From positions 124,001 through 188,000 of the forward strand of contig NZ_PZYZ01000001.1 of assembly GCF_003047295.1 (NCBI RefSeq): a DNA stretch of 64,000 nt, read 5' to 3'. The number at the start of each line of letters is the position of its first letter. Position 1 is the first letter of the stretch. Source of the DNA: Nocardioides sediminis (GTDB taxonomy: Bacteria > Actinomycetota > Actinomycetes > Propionibacteriales > Nocardioidaceae). Positions 38,524-48,120 of this stretch are shown here, one piece after another. The position numbers and the translations under genes are program-made. The notes below the pieces were generated by a model, which saw only the letters and a program-made list of their open reading frames with translations, was not told the DNA's origin and ran no database searches.

Positions 38524-39041
38524 CCACGATCTACTACACGGGCTGCTCGCTCGACGGCTTCATCGCCACCACCGACCACTCGCTGGACTGGCTGACCTCT
38601 CGCGACATCGACGAGGCCGGCCCGATGCACTACGCCGGGTTCCGGGAGCGGATCGGCGCCTGCGTCATGGGCGCCACCACCTGGCAGTGGATCCTCGACC
38701 ACGACGACGACCCGTGGGGCGACCTGCCGACGTGGGTGATGACGCACCGCGAGTTCGAGCCGGTCAAGGCGGTGACCTTCACCGCCGACCCGGTCCGGGA
38801 GGTGCACGCGGCGGCGCTCGACGCGGCCGCCGGCAAGGACGTCTGGCTGGTCGGCGGCGGGGACCTCGTCGGGCAGTTCCACGACGCCGGGCTGCTCGAC
38901 GAGGTCTGGATCCAGTACGCCCCCGTCACCCTCGGCGCCGGCGCGCCCGTGCTGCCGCGCCACGTCGAGCTGCGGCTCGAGGAGGTCGAGCGCAACCGGG
39001 ACTTCGCCTGCCTGCGGCACAGCGTGGTCCGCGCGACGTGA
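38520..39041 (+). CDS. Dihydrofolate reductase family protein (RibD C-terminal-like)
   Basis: A 173-residue NADPH-dependent reductase-like protein. N-terminal Y-Y-T-G-C-S-L-D-G-F-I-A, central G-A-T-T-W-Q-W and C-terminal V-W-L-V-G-G-G-D-L-V-G-Q-F match the RibD_C/DHFR-like family. Substrate unknown. GTG 38520 overlaps the AraC-DinB stop by 4 nt, a common pairing in actinobacteria. dapF follows 22 bp later. Confidence 0.85.
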   Translation: MTTIYYTGCSLDGFIATTDHSLDWLTSRDIDEAGPMHYAGFRERIGACVMGATTWQWILDHDDDPWGDLPTWVMTHREFEPVKAVTFTADPVREVHAAALDAAAGKDVWLVGGGDLVGQFHDAGLLDEVWIQYAPVTLGAGAPVLPRHVELRLEEVERNRDFACLRHSVVRAT

Positions 39042-39063
39042 GGCGCCCTGCGACACTGGGCCG

Positions 39064-39852
39064 GTGAGCTACCGCTTCCTCAAGGGCCACGGCACCGAGA
39101 ACGACTTCGTCGTCCTGCCCGACCCCGACGGCACCGTGCACGGTGACCTGGACCCGGCCCGGGTCAGGGCCCTGTGCGACCGCCGGGCCGGCATCGGCGC
39201 CGACGGCGTGCTGCGCGCCGTACGGGACGGCGACGGCTGGTTCATGGACTACCGCAACGCCGACGGCTCGACCAGCGAGATGTGCGGCAACGGGGTCCGC
39301 GTCTTCGCCCGCTACCTCCACGACCACGAGGGCGAGCCGCTCCCCGTGGCCGTCGCGACGCGCGACGGCGTCAAGGTCGTCAGCGACGCCGGCGACGGGC
39401 TGCTCACCGCCGACATGGGCAAGCCCGCGGTGTACGACGCCACGACGGTCACCGTCGACGGCACCGCCCACGCGGCCCGGCACGTCTCGATGGGCAACCC
39501 GCATGCCGTCGCCCTCGTCGAGGACCTCGCGGAGGCGGGGACGCTGCTGACCGAGCCGGGCTACGACCGCGCGGTCTACCCCGAGGGCGTCAACGTCGAG
39601 TTCGTCGTACGACGCGGCGACCGGCACGTGGCCATGCGCGTGCACGAACGCGGCTCCGGCGAGACCCGTTCGTGCGGCACCGGCGCCTGCGCAGTGATGG
39701 TCGCGACGGCCCTGGCCGACGACGCCCCGCGCGGCACGTCGTACCGCGTCGACGTCCCCGGCGGCCGCCTCGACATCGTGTGGACCGAGGACGACCGGGT
39801 GCTGATGACCGGGCCGGCGGTGCTGGTCGCCGAGGGCGTCACCGACCTCTGA
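39064..39852 (+). CDS. dapF: Diaminopimelate epimerase
   Basis: A 262-residue cofactor-independent epimerase converting LL- to meso-diaminopimelate for lysine and peptidoglycan. The two catalytic cysteines are C74 in E-M-C-G-N-G-V-R and C204 in R-S-C-G-T-G-A-C. G-N-P-H-A-V is also present. GTG start. The miaA-dapF-hflX order is ancestral in actinobacteria. Confidence 0.96.
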   Translation: MSYRFLKGHGTENDFVVLPDPDGTVHGDLDPARVRALCDRRAGIGADGVLRAVRDGDGWFMDYRNADGSTSEMCGNGVRVFARYLHDHEGEPLPVAVATRDGVKVVSDAGDGLLTADMGKPAVYDATTVTVDGTAHAARHVSMGNPHAVALVEDLAEAGTLLTEPGYDRAVYPEGVNVEFVVRRGDRHVAMRVHERGSGETRSCGTGACAVMVATALADDAPRGTSYRVDVPGGRLDIVWTEDDRVLMTGPAVLVAEGVTDL

Positions 39853-39863
39853 GCCGGGCGTCC

Positions 39864-39869
39864 TATGCT
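39864..39869 (+). promoter_or_regulatory. Leaderless -10 element (TATGCT) of the SDR gene
   Basis: TANNNT hexamer 7 nt before ATG 39877. No Shine-Dalgarno sequence. Confidence 0.45.
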
Positions 39870-39876
39870 CGCGCGC

Positions 39877-40653
39877 ATGGACATCACCGGAGCTTCCGCC
39901 ATCGTCACCGGAGGCGCGTCGGGCATCGGCGCCGCCGTCGCCCGCGCCCTCGCCGCCCGTGGCGCGATCGTCGTGGTCGCGGACCTCAACGCCGAGAAGG
40001 GCGAGGCCCTCGCCGAGGAGATCAAGGGCGTCTTCGCCCGCGTCGACGTCACCGACTCCGAGCAGATCACCGCCGCGGTCCGCGCCGCCGCCGAGATCGC
40101 CCCGCTCCGTGCCTGCGTCAACTCGGCCGGCATCGGCTGGGCCCAGCGCACCATCGGCCGGGACGGCGAGATCGAGTCCGCGCACGACCTCGACGCCTTC
40201 CGCAAGGTCGTGGAGATCAACCTCATCGGCACCTTCGACATGACCCGCCAGGCGGCGACCCTGATGTCGCGCAACGAGCCCGACGCCGACGGCCAGCGCG
40301 GCGCGATCGTCAACCTCGCCTCCGTGGCGGCCTTCGACGGCCAGATCGGGCAGGCGTCCTACTCGGCGTCCAAGGGCGGCGTCGTCGGCATGACCCTGCC
40401 GGTCGCTCGCGACCTCGCGGCGTCCGGCATCCGGCTCAACACCGTGGCGCCCGGCCTGGTCGACACCCCGATCTACGACGCGTTCCCCGAGCCCGAGGCG
40501 TTCAAGGCCAAGCTGGGCGAGTCGGTGCTGTTCCCCAAGCGCCTCGGCCACGCCGAGGAGCTGGCCAGCATGGTCGTCGAGTGCCTCACCAACTCCTACA
40601 TGAACGGCGAGACGATCCGCGTCGACGGCGGCATCCGGATGCCTCCCAAGTGA
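39877..40653 (+). CDS. Short-chain dehydrogenase (3-hydroxyacyl-CoA dehydrogenase type II-like)
   Basis: A 258-residue SDR oxidoreductase. Cofactor motif T-G-G-A-S-G-I-G near the N-terminus with V-V-A-D-L-N (Asp favours NAD), N-S-A-G-I-G, catalytic Ser region N-L-A-S-V-A-A-F and Y-S-A-S-K. The insert with R-D-G-E-I-E-S-A-H-D-L and the end T-I-R-V-D-G-G-I-R-M are like HSD10-type 3-hydroxyacyl-CoA dehydrogenases. A beta-oxidation or short-chain alcohol role is likely. ATG 39877 is chosen over 39865. A strong terminator follows. Confidence 0.85.
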   Translation: MDITGASAIVTGGASGIGAAVARALAARGAIVVVADLNAEKGEALAEEIKGVFARVDVTDSEQITAAVRAAAEIAPLRACVNSAGIGWAQRTIGRDGEIESAHDLDAFRKVVEINLIGTFDMTRQAATLMSRNEPDADGQRGAIVNLASVAAFDGQIGQASYSASKGGVVGMTLPVARDLAASGIRLNTVAPGLVDTPIYDAFPEPEAFKAKLGESVLFPKRLGHAEELASMVVECLTNSYMNGETIRVDGGIRMPPK

Positions 40654-40706
40654 CGGACCCGACCGTCCCGGTGGTCTAGGCAGAACGGCAAAGACTCTCG
40701 GGTTCT

Positions 40707-40734
40707 CGTCCCTCCCGCCCGCGCGGGAGGGACG
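40707..40734 (+). terminator. Strong terminator after the SDR gene
   Basis: Perfect 12-bp GC-rich stem (40707-40718 with 40723-40734) and a 4-nt loop, about 50 bp after the stop. Confidence 0.8.
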
Positions 40735-40971
40735 CTCCCTGCGTCGGTCTGCGTCCGGGGGGATGGTGAGCACATGGCGTACGTCGCCGGGTTGCCGCAA
40801 GGCGCGAGCCCACGAGATCGGCGCCCCGCACCCTGTCGCGTGGGAGGGGACCCGGACCCGGTGCTCGGCGAGGTCGACACGGACGTCGACTCGGATGTCG
40901 ACGAGGGCGCGGCGCCCGGCCCGCGTCGTCCCTGATCCGGCGATCGGGTGCACCCGACCGACCTCCCTGCC

Positions 40972-40977
40972 TACCCT
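40972..40977 (+). promoter_or_regulatory. Leaderless -10 element (TACCCT) of the P-domain/TSP3 gene
   Basis: TANNNT hexamer 9 nt before ATG 40987. Confidence 0.4.
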
Positions 40978-40986
40978 GTGCGGGCC

Positions 40987-42129
40987 ATGACTCTCGGAAC
41001 CCGCGCCGCCGTGCTGTCCCTGCTCACCGGTCTGCTCGCCGTGCCGCTCGCGGGGCTTGCGGCCGTGCCGGTTCCCAGCGCTTCGGCTGCTCCGGCGATT
41101 CCGTGCGTGGTGACGTACTCCTACGACGGCCCGCCCGTCGACCTGCCGGTGTCCCCGGCGGCCGGTGACTTCCGGCGTACCCGGGTGCCGCTGGAGGTCC
41201 CCGCCTCGTCCTTCGTCGAGGACGTCGACGTGACGTACTCGATCAGCCACGCGCGCGGACGGCACGTCGCCGTCTCGCTCGGCGCCAGCGAGGGCGCGGA
41301 CAACGACCTGCAGGTGGCGGCGGCCCGCGCGGGCGCGCAGCCGGCGCCGCTCACCTTCGACGACGAGGCCACCGCCGCGTTCGGCGACGGCTCGGGACCG
41401 GGGCGCTACGTCCCGGCGCAGCGCCTCGACCTGCACGACGGCCTCTCCGTCGGCCGGACGTGGCGGCTGCTCATCGACAACCACGCCACCAACGTGGCTG
41501 GGCAGCTCACGGCGTGGTCGGTGACCATCACGCGCTCGTCGTGCGACGAGGACGCCGACGGGGTCGAGGACCACGGCGACAACTGCCGCGGCGTCGCCAA
41601 CCCCGACCAGGCCGACCAGGACGCCGACGGCAGCGGCGACGCCTGCGACGGGGACCGCGACGGCGACGGTGTCGTCGCGGGCGACAACTGCCCGACGCTG
41701 GCCAACCCCGCCCAGGTCGACTCCGACGGCGACGGGACCGGCAACGACTGCGACCTCGACGACGACGGTGACGGCGTGCCCGACCGTGACGACGGGTGCG
41801 CGGGGGTCACCGCCAGCACCGCCACCGGCTGCCCCAGCGCCTCGCGCTCCGCGACCCTCACCGTCCGCAGGGCCGCCCGCAAGCTCGCGGGCAGGATCAA
41901 GTCCGACCTGGCCGTCTGTCGCACGGACCAGGCGGTCTCGCTCTGGCAGAAGCGCTCCGGCAAGGACCGCCGGCTGGCCGTGCTGCGCTCCTCCTCCACC
42001 GGCCGCTACCAGGTCCGGATGCCGCGCGAGGCAGGCAAGTACTACACCCGCGTCCAGCGCACCTACGTCCTCGGCGTCGCCGAGTGTGGCGCGGACCGCT
42101 CGCGGGTCGTGCGGGTCCGCCGCCGCTGA
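40987..42129 (+). CDS. Secreted protein with P-domain-like beta-sandwich and thrombospondin type 3 (calcium) repeats
   Basis: A 380-residue secreted protein. The signal peptide spans about residues 1-34 and ends A-S-A-A. Residues about 40-180 form a beta-rich domain resembling the proprotein convertase P domain ([28 protein letters not shown]). Residues about 183-280 hold Asp-rich TSP3-type repeats ([36 protein letters not shown]), which bind calcium. A basic C-terminal domain of about 100 residues follows. No catalytic motif is seen. A structural or adhesion role is possible. Confidence 0.75.
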   Translation: MTLGTRAAVLSLLTGLLAVPLAGLAAVPVPSASAAPAIPCVVTYSYDGPPVDLPVSPAAGDFRRTRVPLEVPASSFVEDVDVTYSISHARGRHVAVSLGASEGADNDLQVAAARAGAQPAPLTFDDEATAAFGDGSGPGRYVPAQRLDLHDGLSVGRTWRLLIDNHATNVAGQLTAWSVTITRSSCDEDADGVEDHGDNCRGVANPDQADQDADGSGDACDGDRDGDGVVAGDNCPTLANPAQVDSDGDGTGNDCDLDDDGDGVPDRDDGCAGVTASTATGCPSASRSATLTVRRAARKLAGRIKSDLAVCRTDQAVSLWQKRSGKDRRLAVLRSSSTGRYQVRMPREAGKYYTRVQRTYVLGVAECGADRSRVVRVRRR

Positions 42130-42164
42130 GCGTTATTCGCCTCGCGGTCCGTGGCGTCCCGACC

Positions 42165-42170
42165 TACTCT
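42165..42170 (+). promoter_or_regulatory. Leaderless -10 element (TACTCT) of hflX
   Basis: TANNNT hexamer 9 nt before the hflX ATG with no Shine-Dalgarno sequence. Confidence 0.4.
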
Positions 42171-42179
42171 TGACGGCAT

Positions 42180-43709
42180 ATGACGAACGCACCTGACTTC
42201 AGCCTCGACGCCGAGCTCGCCGCCACCCGCACCTGGGACGACGCCGACGCCGACCGTGACGACTGGGAGAGCGGGTACGCCGACGAGCTGGTCTCGGCGG
42301 ACGGTCCCGACCCCGAGGAGCTCGACGACGACGTCGACGCCCCCACCACCGGCGAGCAGGACCTCGCCGAGCGGCACGCGCTGCGGCGCGTCGCCGGCCT
42401 GCGCACCGAGCTCGAGGACATCACCGAGGTCGAGTACCGCCAGCTCCGGCTCGAGCGCGTCGTGCTCGTCGGCGTCTGGACCGAGGGCACCGTGACCGAC
42501 GCGGAGAACTCCATGGCCGAGCTCGCGCTGCTCGCGGAGACCGCCGGCTCGGAGGTCCTCGACGCGATCTACCAGCGCCGCACCAAGCCCGACCCCGCGA
42601 CGTACATCGGGCGCGGCAAGGTCGACGGGCTGCGCGAGATCGTGCAGGCCACCGGCGCCGACACGGTGATCCTCGACGGCGACCTGGCGCCCAGCCAGCT
42701 GCGCAACCTCGAGGACAAGCTCAAGGTCAAGGCCATCGACCGCACCGCGCTGATCCTCGACATCTTCGCCCAGCACGCGAAGTCCAAGGAGGGCCAGGCC
42801 CAGGTCGAGCTCGCGCAGCTGCAGTACATGAAGCAGCGCCTGCGCGGCTGGGGCGGCAACCTCTCCCGCCAGGCCGGTGGCCGCGTCGGCGCCGACGGCG
42901 GCGGCATCGGCGGCCGTGGCCCCGGTGAGACCAAGATCGAGACCGACCGTCGCCGCATCAACACCAAGATCGCCAAGCTGCGCCGCGAGCTCAAGGCGCT
43001 CGAGGGCACCCGCGACACCAAGCGCCAGGAGCGCCGCCGCAACCACGTGCCGAGCGTGTCGATCGCGGGCTACACCAACGCCGGCAAGTCCTCGCTGCTC
43101 AACCGGCTCACCGACGCCGGGGTGCTCGTGGAGGACTCGCTGTTCGCGACCCTCGACCCGACGACCCGGCGTACGACGACCAAGGACGGCCGCGTCTACA
43201 CGATGTCCGACACCGTCGGCTTCGTCCGGCACCTGCCCCACCAGCTGGTCGAGGCGTTCCGCTCGACGCTGGAGGAGGTCGCCGACTCCGACCTCATCCT
43301 GCACGTGGTCGACGGCTCGCACCCCGACCCCGAGGGCCAGCTGGCCGCGGTGCGCGAGGTGTTCGCCGAGATCCACGCGGACAAGGTCCCCGAGCTGGTC
43401 GTCATCAACAAGGCCGACGCCGCCGACCCGCTCGTGCTGGCCCGGCTCCGCGCCCGCGAGCCGCACAGCGTCGTCGTCTCCGCCAGGACGGGGGAGGGCA
43501 TCGAGGCCGCGCTGGCCGCGGTCGAGGCCGACCTGCCGCGCCCCACCGTCGAGTTCTCCGCGCTGCTGCCCTACGAGCGCGGCGACCTGATCAACCGGCT
43601 GCACCAGGAGGGCGAGATCGCCTCGCTGGAGCACACGGGCGAGGGGTCGCTCGTCAGCGGTCGCGCCAACGCCGACCTCGCCGGTGAGCTGGAGGACTAC
43701 GCCGTCTGA
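42180..43709 (+). CDS. hflX: Ribosome-associated GTPase HflX
   Basis: A 509-residue GTPase that splits stalled or stressed ribosomes. An acidic N-terminal extension (about 1-85) precedes the HflX domain with Y-I-G-R-G-K-V and L-A-P-S-Q-L-R-N-L-E. A Gly-rich loop follows (G-G-R-G-P-G-E-T-K-I-E-T-D-R-R), then a coiled coil, then the G domain: G1 G-Y-T-N-A-G-K-S-S, G3 D-T-V-G-F, G4 N-K-A-D. Such N-terminal extensions are usual in actinobacteria. Confidence 0.95.
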   Translation: MTNAPDFSLDAELAATRTWDDADADRDDWESGYADELVSADGPDPEELDDDVDAPTTGEQDLAERHALRRVAGLRTELEDITEVEYRQLRLERVVLVGVWTEGTVTDAENSMAELALLAETAGSEVLDAIYQRRTKPDPATYIGRGKVDGLREIVQATGADTVILDGDLAPSQLRNLEDKLKVKAIDRTALILDIFAQHAKSKEGQAQVELAQLQYMKQRLRGWGGNLSRQAGGRVGADGGGIGGRGPGETKIETDRRRINTKIAKLRRELKALEGTRDTKRQERRRNHVPSVSIAGYTNAGKSSLLNRLTDAGVLVEDSLFATLDPTTRRTTTKDGRVYTMSDTVGFVRHLPHQLVEAFRSTLEEVADSDLILHVVDGSHPDPEGQLAAVREVFAEIHADKVPELVVINKADAADPLVLARLRAREPHSVVVSARTGEGIEAALAAVEADLPRPTVEFSALLPYERGDLINRLHQEGEIASLEHTGEGSLVSGRANADLAGELEDYAV

Positions 43710-43775
43710 GGCGCGCGCCGGGCCGAGGGCAGGCCGATTCACGGCGCTCACCGGTCGTGGGAGAGGATGTCGCGC

Positions 43776-46049
43776 ATGTCACGTGGTGCCGTCGTTCGCT
43801 TCCTCCTCGTCCTCGGGCTCCTGGCGGGTTGTGCCGCGATCGCGCTCAACATCAAGCCCAACCTGGGCCTGGACCTGCGCGGCGGCGCGCAGTTCGTCTT
43901 CCAGGCCAACGACACCGAGACGACCGAGGCCACCGCGGAGAACGTCGACAAGACCGTCGAGGTGCTGCGCGGCCGCGTGGATGCCCTCGGTGTCGCCGAG
44001 TCGACCCTGGTGCGCCAGGGCGACGACCGGATCCTCGTCGAGCTGCCCGGCGTCACCAACGACGACGAGGCGCAGGAGGCCGAGGAGCGCATCGGCCAGA
44101 CCGCCCAGCTGAGCGTCCACCCCGTCGTGGCTGCGGTCAACGGCCCCGACGCCGAGCCCAGCAAGAAGGGCAACGAGATCCTCCCCGCCGAGGACGGGCA
44201 GTACCTCGAGGTCGGTCCCACGGCCCTGCAGGGCGACGAGATCACCGGCGCCGAGGCGGTCCAGCGGGAGAACAGCGTCGGCTACGCGGTCGCCGTCGAC
44301 TTCAGCGGCAGCGGCTCGGACGCCTTCGGCAAGCTCTCCGGCGAGGCCGCCTGCGCGCAGGGCGACCAGCGCCGGATCGCGATCGTGCTCGACGGCGAGG
44401 TCATCTCCAGTCCCGAGGTGCAGGTGCCCTGCGGCGGCAACATCACCGGCAGCACCGACATCACCGGCGACTTCAGCCTCGCCACCGCCAGCGACCTCTC
44501 GGCCCTCATCGAGGGTGGCGCGCTGCCCCTCGAGCTCGAGCTGATCTCCGACCGCCTCGTGGGCCCGACCCTGGGCGCCGAGGCGATCGACGCCTCGCTC
44601 GAGGCCGGCATCATCGGACTGATCCTGACCGGCATCTTCATCATCGTGGTCTACCGCCTCGTCGGCGCGATGGCCACCATCGCGCTCGCGTCGTACGCCC
44701 TCCTCGCCTACGCGATGCTGCTGGCGCTCGGCTCGACGCTGACGCTGCCCGGCCTCGCGGGCTTCGTGCTCGCCATCGGCATGGCGATCGACGCCAACGT
44801 GCTCGTCTTCGAGCGCGCCCGCGAGGAGTACGCCGAGTACCCGTCGGCCGGCCTGCGCCGCGCCCTCGCGGTCGGCTTCAACAAGGCGTGGAGCGCGATC
44901 ATCGACTCCAACGTCACCACCCTGCTCGCCGCCGCCCTGCTCTTCATCCTCGGCTCCGGCCCGATCAAGGGCTTCGGCGTCACGCTCTCCATCGGTGTCA
45001 TCGCCTCGATGATCTCCGCGCTGATCATCGCCCGCGTGCTCTCCGAGCTGGCCGTGTCCAACAAGGCCGTCGCCCGCCGTCCCGCCATCAGCGGCCTGAG
45101 CAACGTCGGCAAGGTCCGCGAGTGGCTGGACCGCAAGAACCCCGACATCATGGGCCGGCGCGGGATGTGGCTGGGCGTCTCGGCCGCCGCGGTCGTCCTC
45201 GCCGTGTCCGGCATCGTGGTCCAGGGCCTCAACCTCGGCGTGGAGTTCAGCGGCGGCCGCCAGCTCGACTACTCGGTCACCGAGGACGTCACCGTCGACG
45301 AGGCGCGCGCGGCGATCGAGGACGCGGGCTTCCCGCAGGCGGTCGTCCAGGGCGCCGACACCGCCGACTTCACGGTGCGCACCGGCGAGATCAGCAACGA
45401 GGACGAGCAGCGGATCGAGGACGCGCTCGTCGAGATCGGCGGCGAGGTCACCAAGGAGGACGACCAGACCATCGGCGCCTCCCTCGGCACCGAGCTGCGC
45501 GACAAGGCGCTCATCGCCTTCGGGGTCGCGCTGGCGGTGCAGCTGCTCTACCTCGCGATCCGCTTCAAGTGGACCTTCGGCGTCGCGGCGGTGGTCGCGA
45601 TGGCCCATGACGTGCTCATCGTCGTCGGCCTCTTCGCGTGGCTGGAGAAGCCCATCGACGGCATCTTCCTGGCTGCCGCGCTGACGATCATCGGCCTCTC
45701 GGTCAACGACACCGTGGTCGTCTTCGACCGCATCCGAGAACGCTGGTACGGCTCCCGCCCGGAGGACGAGTTCAACGCGATGGCCAACAAGGCGGCCGTC
45801 GAGACGATGCCGCGCACGGTCAACACCGGCCTCGGCGCGATGTTCATCCTCGCGGCGCTGGCGGTGCTCGGTGGCGACTCGCTGCGCGACTTCGCGATCG
45901 CCCTGCTCGTCGGCCTCGTCGTCGGTACCTACTCCTCGGTCTTCACCGCCACCCCGCTGCTGACCTACCTCCAGCAGAAGGCTCCGATGAGCCGGGTCAA
46001 GCGCGAGAAGGTCGTCCGCGAGCCCGAGGACTCCGGCGCCGTCGTCTGA
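43776..46049 (+). CDS. secDF: Fused protein translocase subunit SecDF
   Basis: A 757-residue polytopic membrane protein in which SecD and SecF are one chain, driving late Sec export with the proton motive force. The SecD half has N-L-G-L-D-L-R-G-G-A near the N-terminus, a large extracytoplasmic domain, and TM segments with G-M-A-I-D-A-N-V-L-V-F-E-R. The SecF half has L-G-V-E-F-S-G-G-R and L-S-V-N-D-T-V-V-V-F-D-R-I-R-E. ATG 43776 is preferred over ATG 43767 because GGGAGAGG directly abuts the latter and is 9 nt from the former. No yajC is adjacent, so this may be a second copy. Confidence 0.92.
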   Translation: MSRGAVVRFLLVLGLLAGCAAIALNIKPNLGLDLRGGAQFVFQANDTETTEATAENVDKTVEVLRGRVDALGVAESTLVRQGDDRILVELPGVTNDDEAQEAEERIGQTAQLSVHPVVAAVNGPDAEPSKKGNEILPAEDGQYLEVGPTALQGDEITGAEAVQRENSVGYAVAVDFSGSGSDAFGKLSGEAACAQGDQRRIAIVLDGEVISSPEVQVPCGGNITGSTDITGDFSLATASDLSALIEGGALPLELELISDRLVGPTLGAEAIDASLEAGIIGLILTGIFIIVVYRLVGAMATIALASYALLAYAMLLALGSTLTLPGLAGFVLAIGMAIDANVLVFERAREEYAEYPSAGLRRALAVGFNKAWSAIIDSNVTTLLAAALLFILGSGPIKGFGVTLSIGVIASMISALIIARVLSELAVSNKAVARRPAISGLSNVGKVREWLDRKNPDIMGRRGMWLGVSAAAVVLAVSGIVVQGLNLGVEFSGGRQLDYSVTEDVTVDEARAAIEDAGFPQAVVQGADTADFTVRTGEISNEDEQRIEDALVEIGGEVTKEDDQTIGASLGTELRDKALIAFGVALAVQLLYLAIRFKWTFGVAAVVAMAHDVLIVVGLFAWLEKPIDGIFLAAALTIIGLSVNDTVVVFDRIRERWYGSRPEDEFNAMANKAAVETMPRTVNTGLGAMFILAALAVLGGDSLRDFAIALLVGLVVGTYSSVFTATPLLTYLQQKAPMSRVKREKVVREPEDSGAVV

Positions 46050-46098
46050 CGCTCCGTCTCCCTGTGGAGCGGCTTCGTCGGGTGTCGGTGGCGCGACA

Positions 46099-46104
46099 TA
46101 GGGT
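46099..46104 (+). promoter_or_regulatory. Leaderless -10 element (TAGGGT) of the DinG-type helicase gene
   Basis: TANNNT hexamer 6 nt before GTG 46111. Confidence 0.4.
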
Positions 46105-46110
46105 TCTCCG

Positions 46111-48093
46111 GTGCCCTCCACCGACTCCGGCGTGACCACCCTGCTCCACGAGGCCGTGACGGCGCTCGGGGGGCAGGAGCGCGCCGGCCAGGTGCAGATG
46201 GCCGAGGCGGTCTCGACCGCCCTGGCCGAGGGCGAGCACCTGCTCGTCCAGGCCGGCACCGGCACCGGCAAGTCGCTGGCCTACCTCGTGCCGGCGCTGC
46301 TCCACGACCAGCGGGTCGTCGTCGCCACGGCCACGCTCGCGCTGCAGCACCAGCTCGTCGAGCGCGACATCCCGCGGCTCATGGAGGCCGTCAAGGGCAG
46401 CGTCGACACGTCGTACGCCGTGCTCAAGGGCCGTTCCAACTACGCCTGCCTGCACCGCATCCGCGAGGGCGTGCCGGACGACCAGGGCGCGCTCGTCGAC
46501 GTCCCCGTCGGGTCGATGGCCGAGACGGTCCTCGAGCTGCGCGCCTGGGCCGAGAAGGAGGCCGAGGACGGTGGCACCGGCGAGCGCGACAACGCCCCGC
46601 GCCACATCGACCGCGAGTGGCGCCAGGTCAGCGTCAACCACCGCGAGTGCCTCGGCGCCGCCAAGTGCCCGTTCGGCCAGGAGTGCTTCGCCGAGCTCGC
46701 GCGGGAGAAGGCGCAGCGCTCGCACCTGATCGTCACCAACCACTCCCTGCTCGCCATCGACGCCATCGAGGGCGTGCCGATGATCCCGGAGTACGACGCC
46801 GTGGTCATCGACGAGGCCCACGAGCTCACCGCGCGGGTCACCCAGGCCGCCACCGACGAGCTGGCGGTCAACGACGTCGAGCGGGCCGCGCGGCGCTCCC
46901 AGCGGATCGTCGAGGACGACTCGGCCGACCGGCTGGCGGAGGCCGCCGACGCGCTGTCGGACGCCTTCGAGGCGACGAGCGCGGGGCGGATCGAGCGGAT
47001 GCCTGAGCAGCTCGGCGCCGCGCTCGCCCTCGCCCGCGACGCGGCTCGCACGTGCCTGTCGGCGTACCCCCGCGAGACCGCCGGCGACGGCGAGGCCGAC
47101 CCGGGCCGCACCCAGGCCAAGGGGATGGTCCAGGACGTCTTCGCCAACGCCGAGCGGATGGCCGCCGACCTCGAGTCCGACGTGCTGTGGCTCAGCGAGC
47201 CTCCGCCGCACATGGCCAACCGCGTCCCGCCGCGGCTGCACGTCGCGCCGCTCCAGGTGTGGGGGCAGATGCGGGACAAGCTGCTGACCGACAAGACGGT
47301 CGTGTTCACCAGCGCGACCCTGATGCTCGGCGGCGACTTCAACGCGGTGGCCACATCGATCGGCCTCAAGCCGACCGAACGGGTCGTCGCGGAGGGCGAA
47401 CCGCCGTCGGGCGACGGCGTGCTGCCGTGGCGCGGCATCGACGTCGGCTCCCCGTTCGACTACGGCCAGCAGGCCATCTTGTACGTCGCCCGCCACCTGC
47501 CGCCGCCGGGCCGTGACGGGCTCGGCAAGGCCCAGCTCGACGAGATCTGCGAGCTCGTCGACGCGGCCGAGGGCCGCACCCTCGGGCTCTTCTCCTCGCG
47601 CCGGGCCGCCGAGGCCGCGGCGGAGCACGTGCGTACCGTCCTCCCGCACCTCACCACCCTGGCCCAGGGCGACGCCCAGCTCCCCGAGCTGGCCAAGCAG
47701 TTCGTCGAGGACCCGCACACCTGCCTCTTCGGCACCCTGTCGCTGTGGCAGGGGCTCGACGTCCCGGGCGACACCTGCCAGCTCGTGCTGATCGACCGGA
47801 TCCCGTTCCCGCGCCCCGACGACCCGCTGATGTCCGCGCGCCAGCGGGCCGCCGACAAGGCCGGCGGCAACGGCTTCATGCAGGTGGCCGCGACCCACGC
47901 CGCGCTGCTGATGGCCCAGGGCGCCGGGCGGCTCATCCGCACCACCACCGACCGCGGCGTCGTCGCCGTGCTCGACCCCCGGCTGGCCACCGCCCGCTAC
48001 GGCGGGTTCCTCAAGGCCTCGCTGCCGCCGATGTGGACGACGACCGACCCCGCGCTCGTGCGGAAGGCGCTGGCGCGGCTTGCCGCCGGCTGA
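46111..48093 (+). CDS. dinG: DinG/XPD family ATP-dependent DNA helicase
   Basis: A 660-residue superfamily 2 helicase. Walker A is Q-A-G-T-G-T-G-K-S, DEAH box V-I-D-E-A-H-E-L. Four cysteines around residues 111-191 (Y-A-C-L-H-R, H-R-E-C-L-G-A-A-K-C, G-Q-E-C-F) match the iron-sulphur cluster of the XPD/DinG group. The C-terminal motif Q-G-A-G-R-L-I-R-T is motif VI. It unwinds DNA (R-loops, repair intermediates). No SOS box is visible upstream. GTG 46111. Confidence 0.92.
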   Translation: MPSTDSGVTTLLHEAVTALGGQERAGQVQMAEAVSTALAEGEHLLVQAGTGTGKSLAYLVPALLHDQRVVVATATLALQHQLVERDIPRLMEAVKGSVDTSYAVLKGRSNYACLHRIREGVPDDQGALVDVPVGSMAETVLELRAWAEKEAEDGGTGERDNAPRHIDREWRQVSVNHRECLGAAKCPFGQECFAELAREKAQRSHLIVTNHSLLAIDAIEGVPMIPEYDAVVIDEAHELTARVTQAATDELAVNDVERAARRSQRIVEDDSADRLAEAADALSDAFEATSAGRIERMPEQLGAALALARDAARTCLSAYPRETAGDGEADPGRTQAKGMVQDVFANAERMAADLESDVLWLSEPPPHMANRVPPRLHVAPLQVWGQMRDKLLTDKTVVFTSATLMLGGDFNAVATSIGLKPTERVVAEGEPPSGDGVLPWRGIDVGSPFDYGQQAILYVARHLPPPGRDGLGKAQLDEICELVDAAEGRTLGLFSSRRAAEAAAEHVRTVLPHLTTLAQGDAQLPELAKQFVEDPHTCLFGTLSLWQGLDVPGDTCQLVLIDRIPFPRPDDPLMSARQRAADKAGGNGFMQVAATHAALLMAQGAGRLIRTTTDRGVVAVLDPRLATARYGGFLKASLPPMWTTTDPALVRKALARLAAG

Positions 48094-48120
48094 TCTCCGC
48101 TTCGCCGCCGCTGCGGCGCC

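Larger units (their letters stand above)
40654..40986. other. Intergenic region between the SDR and P-domain/TSP3 genes
   Basis: This 333-bp stretch holds the SDR terminator (40707-40734) and the promoter of the next gene (TACCCT, 40972-40977). I see no supported gene in the rest. Confidence 0.6.
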
